The translations under genes were made by a program, and so were the position numbers. From Clostridium zeae (GTDB taxonomy: Bacteria > Bacillota > Clostridia > Clostridiales > Clostridiaceae): a stretch of DNA of 64,000 nucleotides. Location of the stretch: the NCBI RefSeq assembly GCF_017312485.1, contig NZ_BMBA01000005.1:59966-123965 (forward strand), read 5' to 3'. Of the stretch, positions 44,726 through 52,947 are shown piece after piece; within the stretch, counting starts at the first letter, position 1; each line of letters starts with the position of its first letter. A model generated the notes under the pieces. That model made no database searches. It was given only the letters and a program-made list of their open reading frames with translations, and was not told where the DNA came from.

Positions 44726-45901
44726 TTGGTTGCTGATAAATTATTTTATAAAACATTATTGAAAAACATGTTTTCTGATCCATTCCAGGTTAAATTTTGG
44801 GATGGCAATACTGAAGATTATGGAGTAGGAAAAGCAAAGTTTAAGATAATTTTTAATGAACCAATTCCTAAGAAAGATCTTCTAAGTGATCCGTCTACAG
44901 CATTTGGAGAAGGATATATGACGAAGAAGATAGATATAGAAGGTAGCATACAAGATGTGATTGAGTCCTTGTATAATAATAAAGAAAGTTTCTTAAAGAA
45001 TGGCGAAAAATATGAAAGCCTTATAAAAAAGTTTAAGAGTTCTATAAAAGCTAGTAAGGAAAATATTAAATTCCATTATGATATTGGCAATGATTTCTAT
45101 AAGTTGTGGCTGGATGATTCAATGACGTATTCTTGTGGCTATTTTAGAGATCAAACAGATACCTTGAATGAGGCTCAAAAGAACAAAGTAAATCATATAC
45201 TTAAGAAGTTAAACTTAAAAGAGGGATTAAGCCTTTTAGATATAGGGTGTGGTTGGGGAGAACTTATAATATCTGCAGCAAAGAATTACGGCGTAAAGGC
45301 AATGGGTATAACCTTAAGTTCTGAGCAGTTTGAAGGTGTAAAAGAAAGAATAAAGAGAGAAGGCTTGGAAGATTTAGTTGATGTAAAACTCATTGATTAT
45401 AGGGAGATTAAAGGAATAACTTTTGATAGAGTAGTTAGTGTAGGTATGCTGGAGCATGTAGGAAAAGAGAATCTAAAGGAATATTTTCAAGTTGTAAACA
45501 GGCTTTTAAACGATAGGGGGATTTCTGTAGTTCATTCTATAACAGGAGTAAATGATGGTGGAACTAATACTTGGATAGATAAATATATATTTCCTGGGGG
45601 ATATGTTCCAGCTATTAAAGAAATAATAACTGAAATAGCAGAGCAGGATTTTGAGCTTATAGATGTTGAGAGTCTTAGAAGGCATTATGGAAGAACTTTA
45701 GAAAATTGGGCTAGAAATTTTGAAAAAGCATTATCTGAGATTGAGAAAGATAAGGAAGAAGTATTTATAAGAATGTGGCGATTATATCTAAATTCTTGTG
45801 CAGCATCTTTTAATTGCGGTAATATAAATATTCATCAAGCACTGTTTGCTAAGGGATTGAATAACGACTTGCCATGGACAAGAGAGTATATGTACAAATA
45901 A
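44726..45901 (+). CDS. cfa: Cyclopropane-fatty-acyl-phospholipid synthase
   Basis: A 391-residue SAM-dependent enzyme that adds a methylene bridge to unsaturated membrane acyl chains. The N-terminal lipid-binding part is followed by the methyltransferase core: HYDIGNDFYKLWLDDSMTYS, SAM motif LLDIGCGWGE at about 170, and SVGMLEHVGKENL. TTG 44726 is the start, 7 nt after AAGGGGTG. A single gene with a strong terminator; membrane adaptation to acid, solvent or stationary phase is the usual role. Confidence 0.92.
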   Translation: MVADKLFYKTLLKNMFSDPFQVKFWDGNTEDYGVGKAKFKIIFNEPIPKKDLLSDPSTAFGEGYMTKKIDIEGSIQDVIESLYNNKESFLKNGEKYESLIKKFKSSIKASKENIKFHYDIGNDFYKLWLDDSMTYSCGYFRDQTDTLNEAQKNKVNHILKKLNLKEGLSLLDIGCGWGELIISAAKNYGVKAMGITLSSEQFEGVKERIKREGLEDLVDVKLIDYREIKGITFDRVVSVGMLEHVGKENLKEYFQVVNRLLNDRGISVVHSITGVNDGGTNTWIDKYIFPGGYVPAIKEIITEIAEQDFELIDVESLRRHYGRTLENWARNFEKALSEIEKDKEEVFIRMWRLYLNSCAASFNCGNINIHQALFAKGLNNDLPWTREYMYK

Positions 45902-45950
45902 ATTTATTAGTAATTTATAAAGTTATTGTTCAATAAGGACATAACTTTAT

Positions 45951-45995
45951 AAAAGGAATCTATGTTCATACTAAGATCATAGGTTCCTTTTTATT
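45951..45995 (+). terminator. Terminator of cfa
   Basis: AAAAGGAAtCTATG (45951-45964) pairs with CATAGgTTCCTTTT (45978-45992), then T residues. Confidence 0.85.
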
Positions 45996-46256
45996 AGATA
46001 TATTTCATAATTCAACCTCCTATATTAAATCTATATAACTGTATTATGACAAGTAGTTCATTGATTATGATTAAATGGAATGAAATTTCAATAGTAAAAG
46101 GTTAGTAAAAATTATTATTATTTTACTAAATATATTGAAAAGAGCTTTATAATGTTAGAGAATATAAGTATAGGTTTACATTTAAATATTACTAGTAAAC
46201 ATATCTGAAAAAATTTGAAAAATTGATTTTATGATAAAAGAGTTGGAGGGGTTATT
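45996..46256. other. Upstream region of the beta-galactosidase gene
   Basis: 260 AT-rich bases; only the GGAGGGG ribosome site at the end is clear. No catabolite-control (cre) site was convincing. Confidence 0.35.
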
Positions 46257-49200
46257 ATGGGGTTTAAGGTTCCTAACACAGACTGGCTTTCTGATACTTC
46301 AATTTTTGCTGTAAATAGAATTGAAGCTCATTCAGATCACAAGTATTACATTACAGAGGAAGAGATGAATTCTAGAGATATGAAACTAAGACAAAGTTTA
46401 AATGGAAGCTGGAAGTTTAGCTTTGCCATAAATCCTAGTTCAAGAATTAAAGATTTTTATAGTATAGACTTTGATTGCAATTCATGGAAGGATATAGAGG
46501 TACCTGGACATATACAGTTACAGGGTTACGATAAAATTCAATATATAAACACCATGTATCCTTGGGATGGGCATAGTGAATTAAGACCGCCTCACGTATC
46601 TGAAGAATATAATCCAGTTGGAAGTTATGTAAAGTACTTTAATTTAGATGAAAGCATTAAAGATGGTCCTGTATATATATCATTTCAAGGTGTAGAAAGT
46701 GCTTTCTATGTTTGGTTAAATGGAAATTTTGTTGGATATAGTGAAGACAGTTTTACTCCATCAGAGTTTGAGTTAACTCAATATATAAGAGAAGGTGAGA
46801 ACAAGCTTTCAGTTGAAGTTTATAAAAGATCTACTGGAAGTTGGCTCGAAGATCAAGACTTCTGGAGATTTTCGGGGATTTTTAGAGAAGTATATCTATA
46901 TTCGATTCCTAAGATTCATGTTCAAGACCTTTTTGTTAAAACTATACTAGATAGTGAATACAAAAATGCAGTTCTAGAATCTGAAATGAAAATTATTGGA
47001 TTAACAACTGGAACTATAGACTTAGAACTGAAAAATAGTAAAGGGTTGAGCTTAGCTAGTATTAAAGATTATAGGTTAGAAAATGAAATGACTTTAAAGC
47101 TGGATATAAATGACGTAAGACTTTGGAGTGCTGAAGATCCTTATTTATATACTCTCTACATTACTGTAAGGGATGAAAATGATAATATAGTAGAAATTAT
47201 ACCACAAAAGATAGGTTTTAGAAGTTTTCAAATGATAGATAAAGTTATGCACATAAATGGAAAACGTATAGTTTTCAAAGGCATAAATCGCCATGAGTTT
47301 AATTGCCGTAGAGGAAGATCTATAACTAAAGAAGATATGCGTTGGGATATAAGATTTTTTAAACAGAATAATATAAATGCTGTCAGGACTTCTCACTATC
47401 CTAATCAAAGTCTTTGGTATGAGCTTTGCGATGAATACGGAATTTATTTAATAGATGAAGCCAATCTAGAAACCCATGGGTCTTGGATGAAGATGGGACA
47501 AGTGATTCCTGATTGGGTTATTCCAGACAGTAAACCAGAGTGGCATGATATTGTATTGGATAGAGCTAAGTCTATGGTAGAGAGAGATAAAAATCATCCG
47601 TCTATATTGATATGGTCTTGTGGAAATGAATCTTTTGGAGGAGAAAATATCTATAAGATGTCTGAGTATTATAGAGAGAAAGACCCGTCAAGATTGGTGC
47701 ATTATGAAGGGATTTTCCATGATAGACGATTTAATGAAACTAGTGATATGGAGAGTAGGATGTATGCAAAACCTCATGAAATTGAGGAGTATTTAAATAA
47801 TAACCCACAGAAACCATATATAAGTTGTGAATATATGCATGCTATGGGTAATTCCTGTGGAGCAATGCACAAGTATACGGAGTTAGAAGATAGGTATGAG
47901 CTTTATCAAGGAGGCTTCATTTGGGATTATATAGATCAAGCTATTATGAAGAAAGATAGCTATGGCAATGAATTCTTTGCATATGGTGGAGATTTTGATG
48001 ATAGAGCCACAGATTATAATTTCTGCGGTGATGGAATAGTATATGCTGATAGAACCATATCACCAAAGGTACAAGAAGTTAAAAAGCTATATCAAAATAT
48101 AAAATTATGTGTAGATAAAAATGGTGTTAAGGTTAGAAATGAAAACCTATTTATAGATACGTCCAATTATACATTAGAGTATAGTTTAAGCTATAACGGA
48201 GAAGAGCAGTATAAAGGCCAAATGGAGGTTGCAGTAAAAGCAGGTGAAGATGAATATTATAAGCTTGATTTACCACAAGTAAGTAATAGTGGAGAGTATT
48301 CCATAAATGTTTCTTTTAAATTGAAGGGGGATACTGCTTGGGCTAAGGCTGGTCATGAGATAGCTTTTGATCAATATGTGTATTCTATTGAAGAAAAAGA
48401 AGCTGTAAAAGCATTAAATAAAGTTAGAGTTATTCATGGAGATGTAAATATAGGAGTTAAAAACAGAGATTTTAGTGTGTTATTTTCAAAGCAAGAAGGT
48501 GGAATTGTATCATTAAGATATAATGGAAAAGAACTTATTACAAGAACTCCTATGCCTATATACTGGAGAGCAACAACAGATAATGATAATGGAAATAAAC
48601 ATGGATTTAGATGTTCACAGTGGCATGAGGCAAGTATGTTCCAAAAGTGCAAGGATATACAGGTTTTTGAACATGAATATAGTGTCACGGTTCAATATAC
48701 TTACTCTCTGCCTTTAAGCGTATCAGCTGAGGTTAAAGTAGCTTATACTGCTTATGAAAATGGTGAAATCAAAGTTAAATGTGATTACAAAGGTATAGAA
48801 GGGCTCCCTGAAATGCCTATATTCGGATTAGCTTTTAGATTATCAGCCGATTATGATAGTTTTAATTTCTATGGAATGGGACCTGAAGAAAATTATATAG
48901 ATAGAGTACATGGTGCCAGATTGGGTATTTATGAAAAATTAGTTAAGGGCAATGTTTCAAGATACTTAGTGCCTCAAGAAAGCGGCAATCATACTGGTGT
49001 AAGATGGGCAAAAATAAAAGATAAAAATGGCTTTGGAATAGAATTTGCAGCAGTTAATAATCCTTTTGAGCTTGGAGTGTCACCATATTCAGCCTTTGAA
49101 CTTCAAAATGCACTTCATTACTATGAGCTTCCACCAGTTAACTACACTATTGTAACAATAGCAGGAAAACAAATGGGAGTAGGAGGAGATGATAGTTGGG

Positions 49201-49280
49201 GAGCACCTGTCCATAAGGAATACCTAATAGATTCTTCTAAAGATATGCACTTTGAATTTATTATAAGACCATGTAAATAA
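46257..49280 (+). CDS. lacZ: Beta-galactosidase, glycoside hydrolase family 2
   Basis: A 1007-residue LacZ-type enzyme that hydrolyses lactose and other beta-galactosides. Domain order is standard: sugar-binding jelly roll (WKDIEVPGHIQLQGYD), immunoglobulin-like, and TIM barrel with acid/base E in WSCGNESFGG (about 453) and nucleophile E in SCEYMHAMGNS (about 523). A second sandwich and the C-terminal small-chain domain (WRATTDNDNGN, FYGMGPEENY) follow. No signal peptide, so cytoplasmic. GGAGGGG precedes ATG 46257. No lactose permease or regulator adjoins it, so uptake must be encoded elsewhere. Confidence 0.95.
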   Translation: MGFKVPNTDWLSDTSIFAVNRIEAHSDHKYYITEEEMNSRDMKLRQSLNGSWKFSFAINPSSRIKDFYSIDFDCNSWKDIEVPGHIQLQGYDKIQYINTMYPWDGHSELRPPHVSEEYNPVGSYVKYFNLDESIKDGPVYISFQGVESAFYVWLNGNFVGYSEDSFTPSEFELTQYIREGENKLSVEVYKRSTGSWLEDQDFWRFSGIFREVYLYSIPKIHVQDLFVKTILDSEYKNAVLESEMKIIGLTTGTIDLELKNSKGLSLASIKDYRLENEMTLKLDINDVRLWSAEDPYLYTLYITVRDENDNIVEIIPQKIGFRSFQMIDKVMHINGKRIVFKGINRHEFNCRRGRSITKEDMRWDIRFFKQNNINAVRTSHYPNQSLWYELCDEYGIYLIDEANLETHGSWMKMGQVIPDWVIPDSKPEWHDIVLDRAKSMVERDKNHPSILIWSCGNESFGGENIYKMSEYYREKDPSRLVHYEGIFHDRRFNETSDMESRMYAKPHEIEEYLNNNPQKPYISCEYMHAMGNSCGAMHKYTELEDRYELYQGGFIWDYIDQAIMKKDSYGNEFFAYGGDFDDRATDYNFCGDGIVYADRTISPKVQEVKKLYQNIKLCVDKNGVKVRNENLFIDTSNYTLEYSLSYNGEEQYKGQMEVAVKAGEDEYYKLDLPQVSNSGEYSINVSFKLKGDTAWAKAGHEIAFDQYVYSIEEKEAVKALNKVRVIHGDVNIGVKNRDFSVLFSKQEGGIVSLRYNGKELITRTPMPIYWRATTDNDNGNKHGFRCSQWHEASMFQKCKDIQVFEHEYSVTVQYTYSLPLSVSAEVKVAYTAYENGEIKVKCDYKGIEGLPEMPIFGLAFRLSADYDSFNFYGMGPEENYIDRVHGARLGIYEKLVKGNVSRYLVPQESGNHTGVRWAKIKDKNGFGIEFAAVNNPFELGVSPYSAFELQNALHYYELPPVNYTIVTIAGKQMGVGGDDSWGAPVHKEYLIDSSKDMHFEFIIRPCK

Positions 49281-49289
49281 AAATAATAG

Positions 49290-49325
49290 AAGGAGCCATC
49301 GAAATGTAAGATTTCATGGTTCCTT
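49290..49325. terminator. Bidirectional terminator between lacZ and the EamA gene
   Basis: AAGGAgCCATcGAAAT pairs with ATTTCATGGtTCCTT around a GTAAG loop. It lies between convergent stops. Confidence 0.75.
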
Positions 49326-49334
49326 TATTTGTGA

Positions 49335-49766
49335 CTAGCTTAAAGCAACTATAATAGCGCCAACGGCTATTAGGCCTACACCAATTCCATTCATTCTGCT
49401 TATCTTCTCCCCTAAAAATGCAACGGCTAAGATAGTTGCAAGAACTACACTAAATTTATCTATAGGAGCTACTTGAGATACTTTTCCATACTTTAAAGCT
49501 AAGAAGTAAAATAACCAAGAAAGGGCGCCTGCTAGACCACTAAATATTATAAAGGAAAAGGTTTTTTTGTCAGCGATAATCTCAGGTATCTTGCTTAGCT
49601 TTCCTTGGAAGACTACAACTAAAATAAGAAATGTGGCCATTATTACAGCCCTTACGGCGGTTGCAGTATTGGCATCTACTGATTTCAAACCTACCTTGCC
49701 AAAAATACCTACTAGAGCAGCGAATATTGCTGAAAGCATAGCACATACAAACCATACACTATTCAT
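49335..49766 (-). CDS. Half-length EamA/DMT-family membrane protein
   Basis: A 143-residue protein equal to one EamA repeat with five membrane segments. Typical full-length EamA transporters have ten. The ending VVLATILAVAFLGEKISRM-NGIGVGLIAVGAIIV is the family signature. Such half-size proteins work as homo- or heterodimers (small drug or metabolite exporters). ATG 49766 is chosen because AAGGAG would overlap the earlier ATG at 49775. No partner half is adjacent. Substrate unknown. Confidence 0.82.
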   Translation of the reverse strand: MNSVWFVCAMLSAIFAALVGIFGKVGLKSVDANTATAVRAVIMATFLILVVVFQGKLSKIPEIIADKKTFSFIIFSGLAGALSWLFYFLALKYGKVSQVAPIDKFSVVLATILAVAFLGEKISRMNGIGVGLIAVGAIIVALS

Positions 49767-49824
49767 TGTTAACATCTCCTTATTATTCGATAAAAAAACA
49801 AGTAAATATTATCTCAATAAGATT

Positions 49825-50253
49825 TTATAAAATCTTATATTCGTCTCTTTGTGTCCAATAAATCTTAAATTCAAGTTTTTCTACATCTCTTTGTTGTTTA
49901 TAGCTAACTCTAAGATTAGCATTATCTGGTATGCTGATATTTTTCTCAAGTGTTAAAAACTTTTCTACACTATTTGATTCGCTTAAGTATGATATTTTTT
50001 CGCAGATACTATCCAATATATCTTGCCTAGTTCCTAATTCGTCTTTAGAAACTTGATAAAGTTCGTTTTTATTAATGTAGTTAGTGGAATCTCCAGTAGA
50101 TAACCAATCGATAAGAGCTTGTTTGCTAAACCTCCATTCCCTACCGATTTTTCTAGCTGGGATATGTTCTTCTCTTAGAAGCTTTATTAATGTTTTTTCA
50201 CTCACACCTAGGAATTCAACTGCTTGCTCTATGTTTAATATGTTATTGTCCAA
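49825..50253 (-). CDS. Excisionase-type (MerR-like) helix-turn-helix protein
   Basis: A 142-residue protein with an excisionase-family DNA-binding domain at about residues 5-52 (NIEQAVEFLGVSEKTLIKLL, IPARKIGREWRFSKQALIDWL). The remaining 85 residues are charged and without a known fold; they could bind a ligand or a partner. No integrase or other phage gene is near, so it is more likely a host regulator than a true excisionase. AGGAGGTG precedes ATG 50253. Confidence 0.75.
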   Translation of the reverse strand: MDNNILNIEQAVEFLGVSEKTLIKLLREEHIPARKIGREWRFSKQALIDWLSTGDSTNYINKNELYQVSKDELGTRQDILDSICEKISYLSESNSVEKFLTLEKNISIPDNANLRVSYKQQRDVEKLEFKIYWTQRDEYKIL

Positions 50254-50433
50254 AATAACACCTCCTATATATCTATCTTAATACTAAATGATAGAAAAAT
50301 AAATATATAAATGTATTTAATAGTATTTTAACATTACTTAATAGATATTTGGATGTATATAAATATATTCTTGTTTAATAAATTTAATCTGATTTTAATG
50401 TTATTTTTAACTCAAATGGAGTAGCATAAATAA

Positions 50434-50484
50434 AGATGCACCACTTCGTTTTGAAAATATAAATTTTATTACGAAGTGGTACAT
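50434..50484 (-). repeat. Family 2 hairpin repeat, copy R3 (short form)
   Basis: ACCACTTCG and CGAAGTGGT arms around AAAATATAAATTTTATTA; ends GATGC...ACATCC. Inverted relative to R2. Lies 140 bp upstream of the response regulator gene, in a gap otherwise without recognisable features. Confidence 0.8.
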
Positions 50485-50624
50485 CCATATGGAAAAAGTA
50501 ATTCAAACAAAGATAAAGGCGTAAATAATAAGAGTGATGCAAACAATAATAATGATGAATAAAAAAATATTATATATTAATATTAAGATGGGTTATAAAC
50601 CACTATTTTTTAGGAGATGATACT

Positions 50625-51305
50625 TTGAAGGAATTTAAGATACTTTTAGTGGAAGATGAAAAACAGATGTCAATGTTTATTGAGATGGAGCTTTCTCATG
50701 AAGGATATAAAGTAGATGTTGCCTATGATGGAATAGATGCATTAAGTAAAGCTGAGATAAATAACTATAATCTTATTCTTTTAGATTTAATGATTCCCGG
50801 AATTAACGGAACCGAGGTTTGCAGGAGAATTAGACAATTCTCAAGTATTCCAATAATAATGCTGACAGCAAAAAGTGAAGTTTCTGATAAAGTTTTAGGA
50901 CTAGATGCTGGAGCAAATGACTATTTGACTAAACCATTCGCAATAGAAGAACTTTTAGCAAGAATAAGGGTATATACAAGAAGTAATGACTTAGCTAAAG
51001 ATATTAGTGATATAAAAGTAGCTGATATTATTATGGATAGGAAAGCACATAGAGTTTTGAGGGCTGGTCAAGAAATAGAGTTAACAAAGAAAGAATATCA
51101 GCTTCTAGAGATGTTATTGATTAACAAGAATGTGGTGCTTACAAGAGAACAATTAATTGAAAGTGTATGGGGTTATGATTATCTCGGAGATACAAATGTT
51201 GTAGATGTATTTATAAGATATTTAAGAAGTAAAATTGATGAAGGCTTTAATCAAAAGCTCATAGCAACAGTGAGAGGCGTTGGTTATGTAATAAAAGGTG
51301 AATAA
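50625..51305 (+). CDS. OmpR-family response regulator
   Basis: A 226-residue two-component regulator. Receiver domain: acidic pocket E10/D11, phosphorylation site D54 in LLDLMIPG, threonine in MLTAKSE and lysine in LTKPFA. The C-terminal winged helix ends VRGVGYVIKGE. TTG 50625 is the start after TAGGAGATGA. It is followed one base later by its histidine kinase. The signal is unknown. Confidence 0.93.
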   Translation: MKEFKILLVEDEKQMSMFIEMELSHEGYKVDVAYDGIDALSKAEINNYNLILLDLMIPGINGTEVCRRIRQFSSIPIIMLTAKSEVSDKVLGLDAGANDYLTKPFAIEELLARIRVYTRSNDLAKDISDIKVADIIMDRKAHRVLRAGQEIELTKKEYQLLEMLLINKNVVLTREQLIESVWGYDYLGDTNVVDVFIRYLRSKIDEGFNQKLIATVRGVGYVIKGE

Positions 51306-51306
51306 T

Positions 51307-52686
51307 ATGAAGCTATCAATAATTAAGAATGCTAAAATATCGGTAAAGCTAACTTTAATATATGCTTTTATGTTTTCTTTAGTGTTGCTTATATTGAGTA
51401 CGGTAACTCTATATGGTACTAAGTATTTTTTATATAAGCAAGCTGACAAGCAAGTTAATGATATAAGTACGGTATTAACAAATAAGATAAATGACGAAAC
51501 AGGAGAGTTAAGTTTATATAATAAGGATTTTTTAGCTGATTTACCTTCAAAAGAGAATATATCAATAAGGTTATTGGATAATAACAATAATATTATAAAT
51601 CAATCACGTGACTTTAATTACAATATAAAGTTTAATGAAACTAATGATAAGACGAAACATTTAGAGCAAAAAGAAAAACATCTAATATATTTAAATACTA
51701 AATTAGATAGTAAGAATTATGGAGTAGTATATATCCAAGTAGTAAAAGATTTAGAAAATGAGTATAGTTTCATAAAGATATTATTTGTATTTTTGGCCAT
51801 TGCTGATTTTATCGGAATGGTAGCATCAATAGTATTGGGATATATCATAAGTAAAAAAATGCTCAATCCTATAGATAATATAACTAAAACAGCTGAAAAT
51901 ATTAGTGTTAACAATCTCAAAGAAAGAATTGAAGTTAATGATTCTGATGATGAGTTAAAGAGACTAGCTAGTACTCTTAACAATATGATAGATAGATTAC
52001 AAAAAGCTTTCGATAGCCAGAGTCAGTTTGTATCAGATGCATCCCATGAGCTTAGAACCCCAATTGCAGTTATTCAAGGATACGCAAATCTATTAGATAG
52101 ATGGGGAAAAAATGATAAGGAAGCTTTAGAAAAATCAATATATGGTATAAAGCTTGAAGCTGAAAACATGGCTAATTTAGTAGAAAAGTTATTATTTCTG
52201 GCTAAAGGAGATGCTTTAACTCAAGTAGTAGAGAAAAAGAAATTTCATTTAAATAAATTGATAGATGAAGTGCTAGAGGAAACAAAATTAATAGATAAAA
52301 AGCATAACATATTTAGCGAAGAAAATGAAGATGCTGATATATATGGAGATTATAAACTTATAAAACAAATGCTAAGAATATTTATTGATAATAGTATTAA
52401 ATTTACACCTGATGAAGGCACAATAACTATAAATTCTATGGTGAAAAATAAATCTCTATATATAAGTGTTTCAGATACAGGAATAGGTATACCAAAGGAT
52501 GATATTCAAAATGTATTCGATAGATTTTATACAGTAGATAAGTCAAGATCCAAGGAAAAAGGAGGAACTGGGCTTGGTTTATCAATTGCCAAATGGATTG
52601 CAGATGTTCATGGTGGGATAATTGAAGTTGTAAGCGAAGAAGGAATAGGAACAAGTTTTATTGTTAAATTAGACTTAAGTGAATAG
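51307..52686 (+). CDS. Sensor histidine kinase
   Basis: A 459-residue membrane kinase: helix 1 at about 17-37, extracellular sensor at about 38-155, helix 2 at about 158-182, HAMP, dimerisation domain with phospho-accepting H in SDASHELRTPIAV (about 246), and ATPase with N box FIDNSIKFTP, G1 SDTGIGIP and G2 KGGTGLGLSI. ATG 51307 lies 7 nt after AAAGGTG. It pairs with the adjacent regulator. The lipoprotein gene downstream is separated by a strong terminator but could be a target. Confidence 0.93.
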   Translation: MKLSIIKNAKISVKLTLIYAFMFSLVLLILSTVTLYGTKYFLYKQADKQVNDISTVLTNKINDETGELSLYNKDFLADLPSKENISIRLLDNNNNIINQSRDFNYNIKFNETNDKTKHLEQKEKHLIYLNTKLDSKNYGVVYIQVVKDLENEYSFIKILFVFLAIADFIGMVASIVLGYIISKKMLNPIDNITKTAENISVNNLKERIEVNDSDDELKRLASTLNNMIDRLQKAFDSQSQFVSDASHELRTPIAVIQGYANLLDRWGKNDKEALEKSIYGIKLEAENMANLVEKLLFLAKGDALTQVVEKKKFHLNKLIDEVLEETKLIDKKHNIFSEENEDADIYGDYKLIKQMLRIFIDNSIKFTPDEGTITINSMVKNKSLYISVSDTGIGIPKDDIQNVFDRFYTVDKSRSKEKGGTGLGLSIAKWIADVHGGIIEVVSEEGIGTSFIVKLDLSE

Positions 52687-52698
52687 AGATTTTCAAAT

Positions 52699-52737
52699 AA
52701 AAGGTGAGGAGCCAATTGGATATCCTCACCTTTTATT
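52699..52737 (+). terminator. Terminator of the two-component operon
   Basis: AAAAGGTGAGGA (52699-52710) pairs perfectly with TCCTCACCTTTT (52723-52734), then ATTT. Confidence 0.9.
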
Positions 52738-52854
52738 TATGATTTGTGGTAAATTAATGAATTAAAACCAATATGTAAATATCATAAAGATAGTCTTAAT
52801 AGCAGAAAGTATATAAGGAAACTATAGTCCTAATTGTAAGGATGAAGGTCTTAT

Positions 52855-52910
52855 ATGGATGAACCACTTTGTAATAAAAATAGATTTAGGTTCGAAGTGG
52901 TATATATATA
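52855..52910 (+). repeat. Family 2 hairpin repeat, copy R4 (short form)
   Basis: GATGAACCACTTTG and the right arm CGAAGTGGTATATATAT flank AAATAGATTTAGGTT, close to the shared AGATTTCGGTT tract of R1 and R5. Confidence 0.75.
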
Positions 52911-52947
52911 TGTTTAATAAACACTATTAAGTTATGAGGTGATGAGC

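Noticed and set aside
45996-46256. Catabolite-responsive (cre) site before lacZ
   Set aside because: No stretch matches the cre consensus well enough to report.
49825-50253. Excisionase-like protein as a prophage marker
   Set aside because: No integrase, att repeat or phage gene nearby; the domain is common in host regulators.
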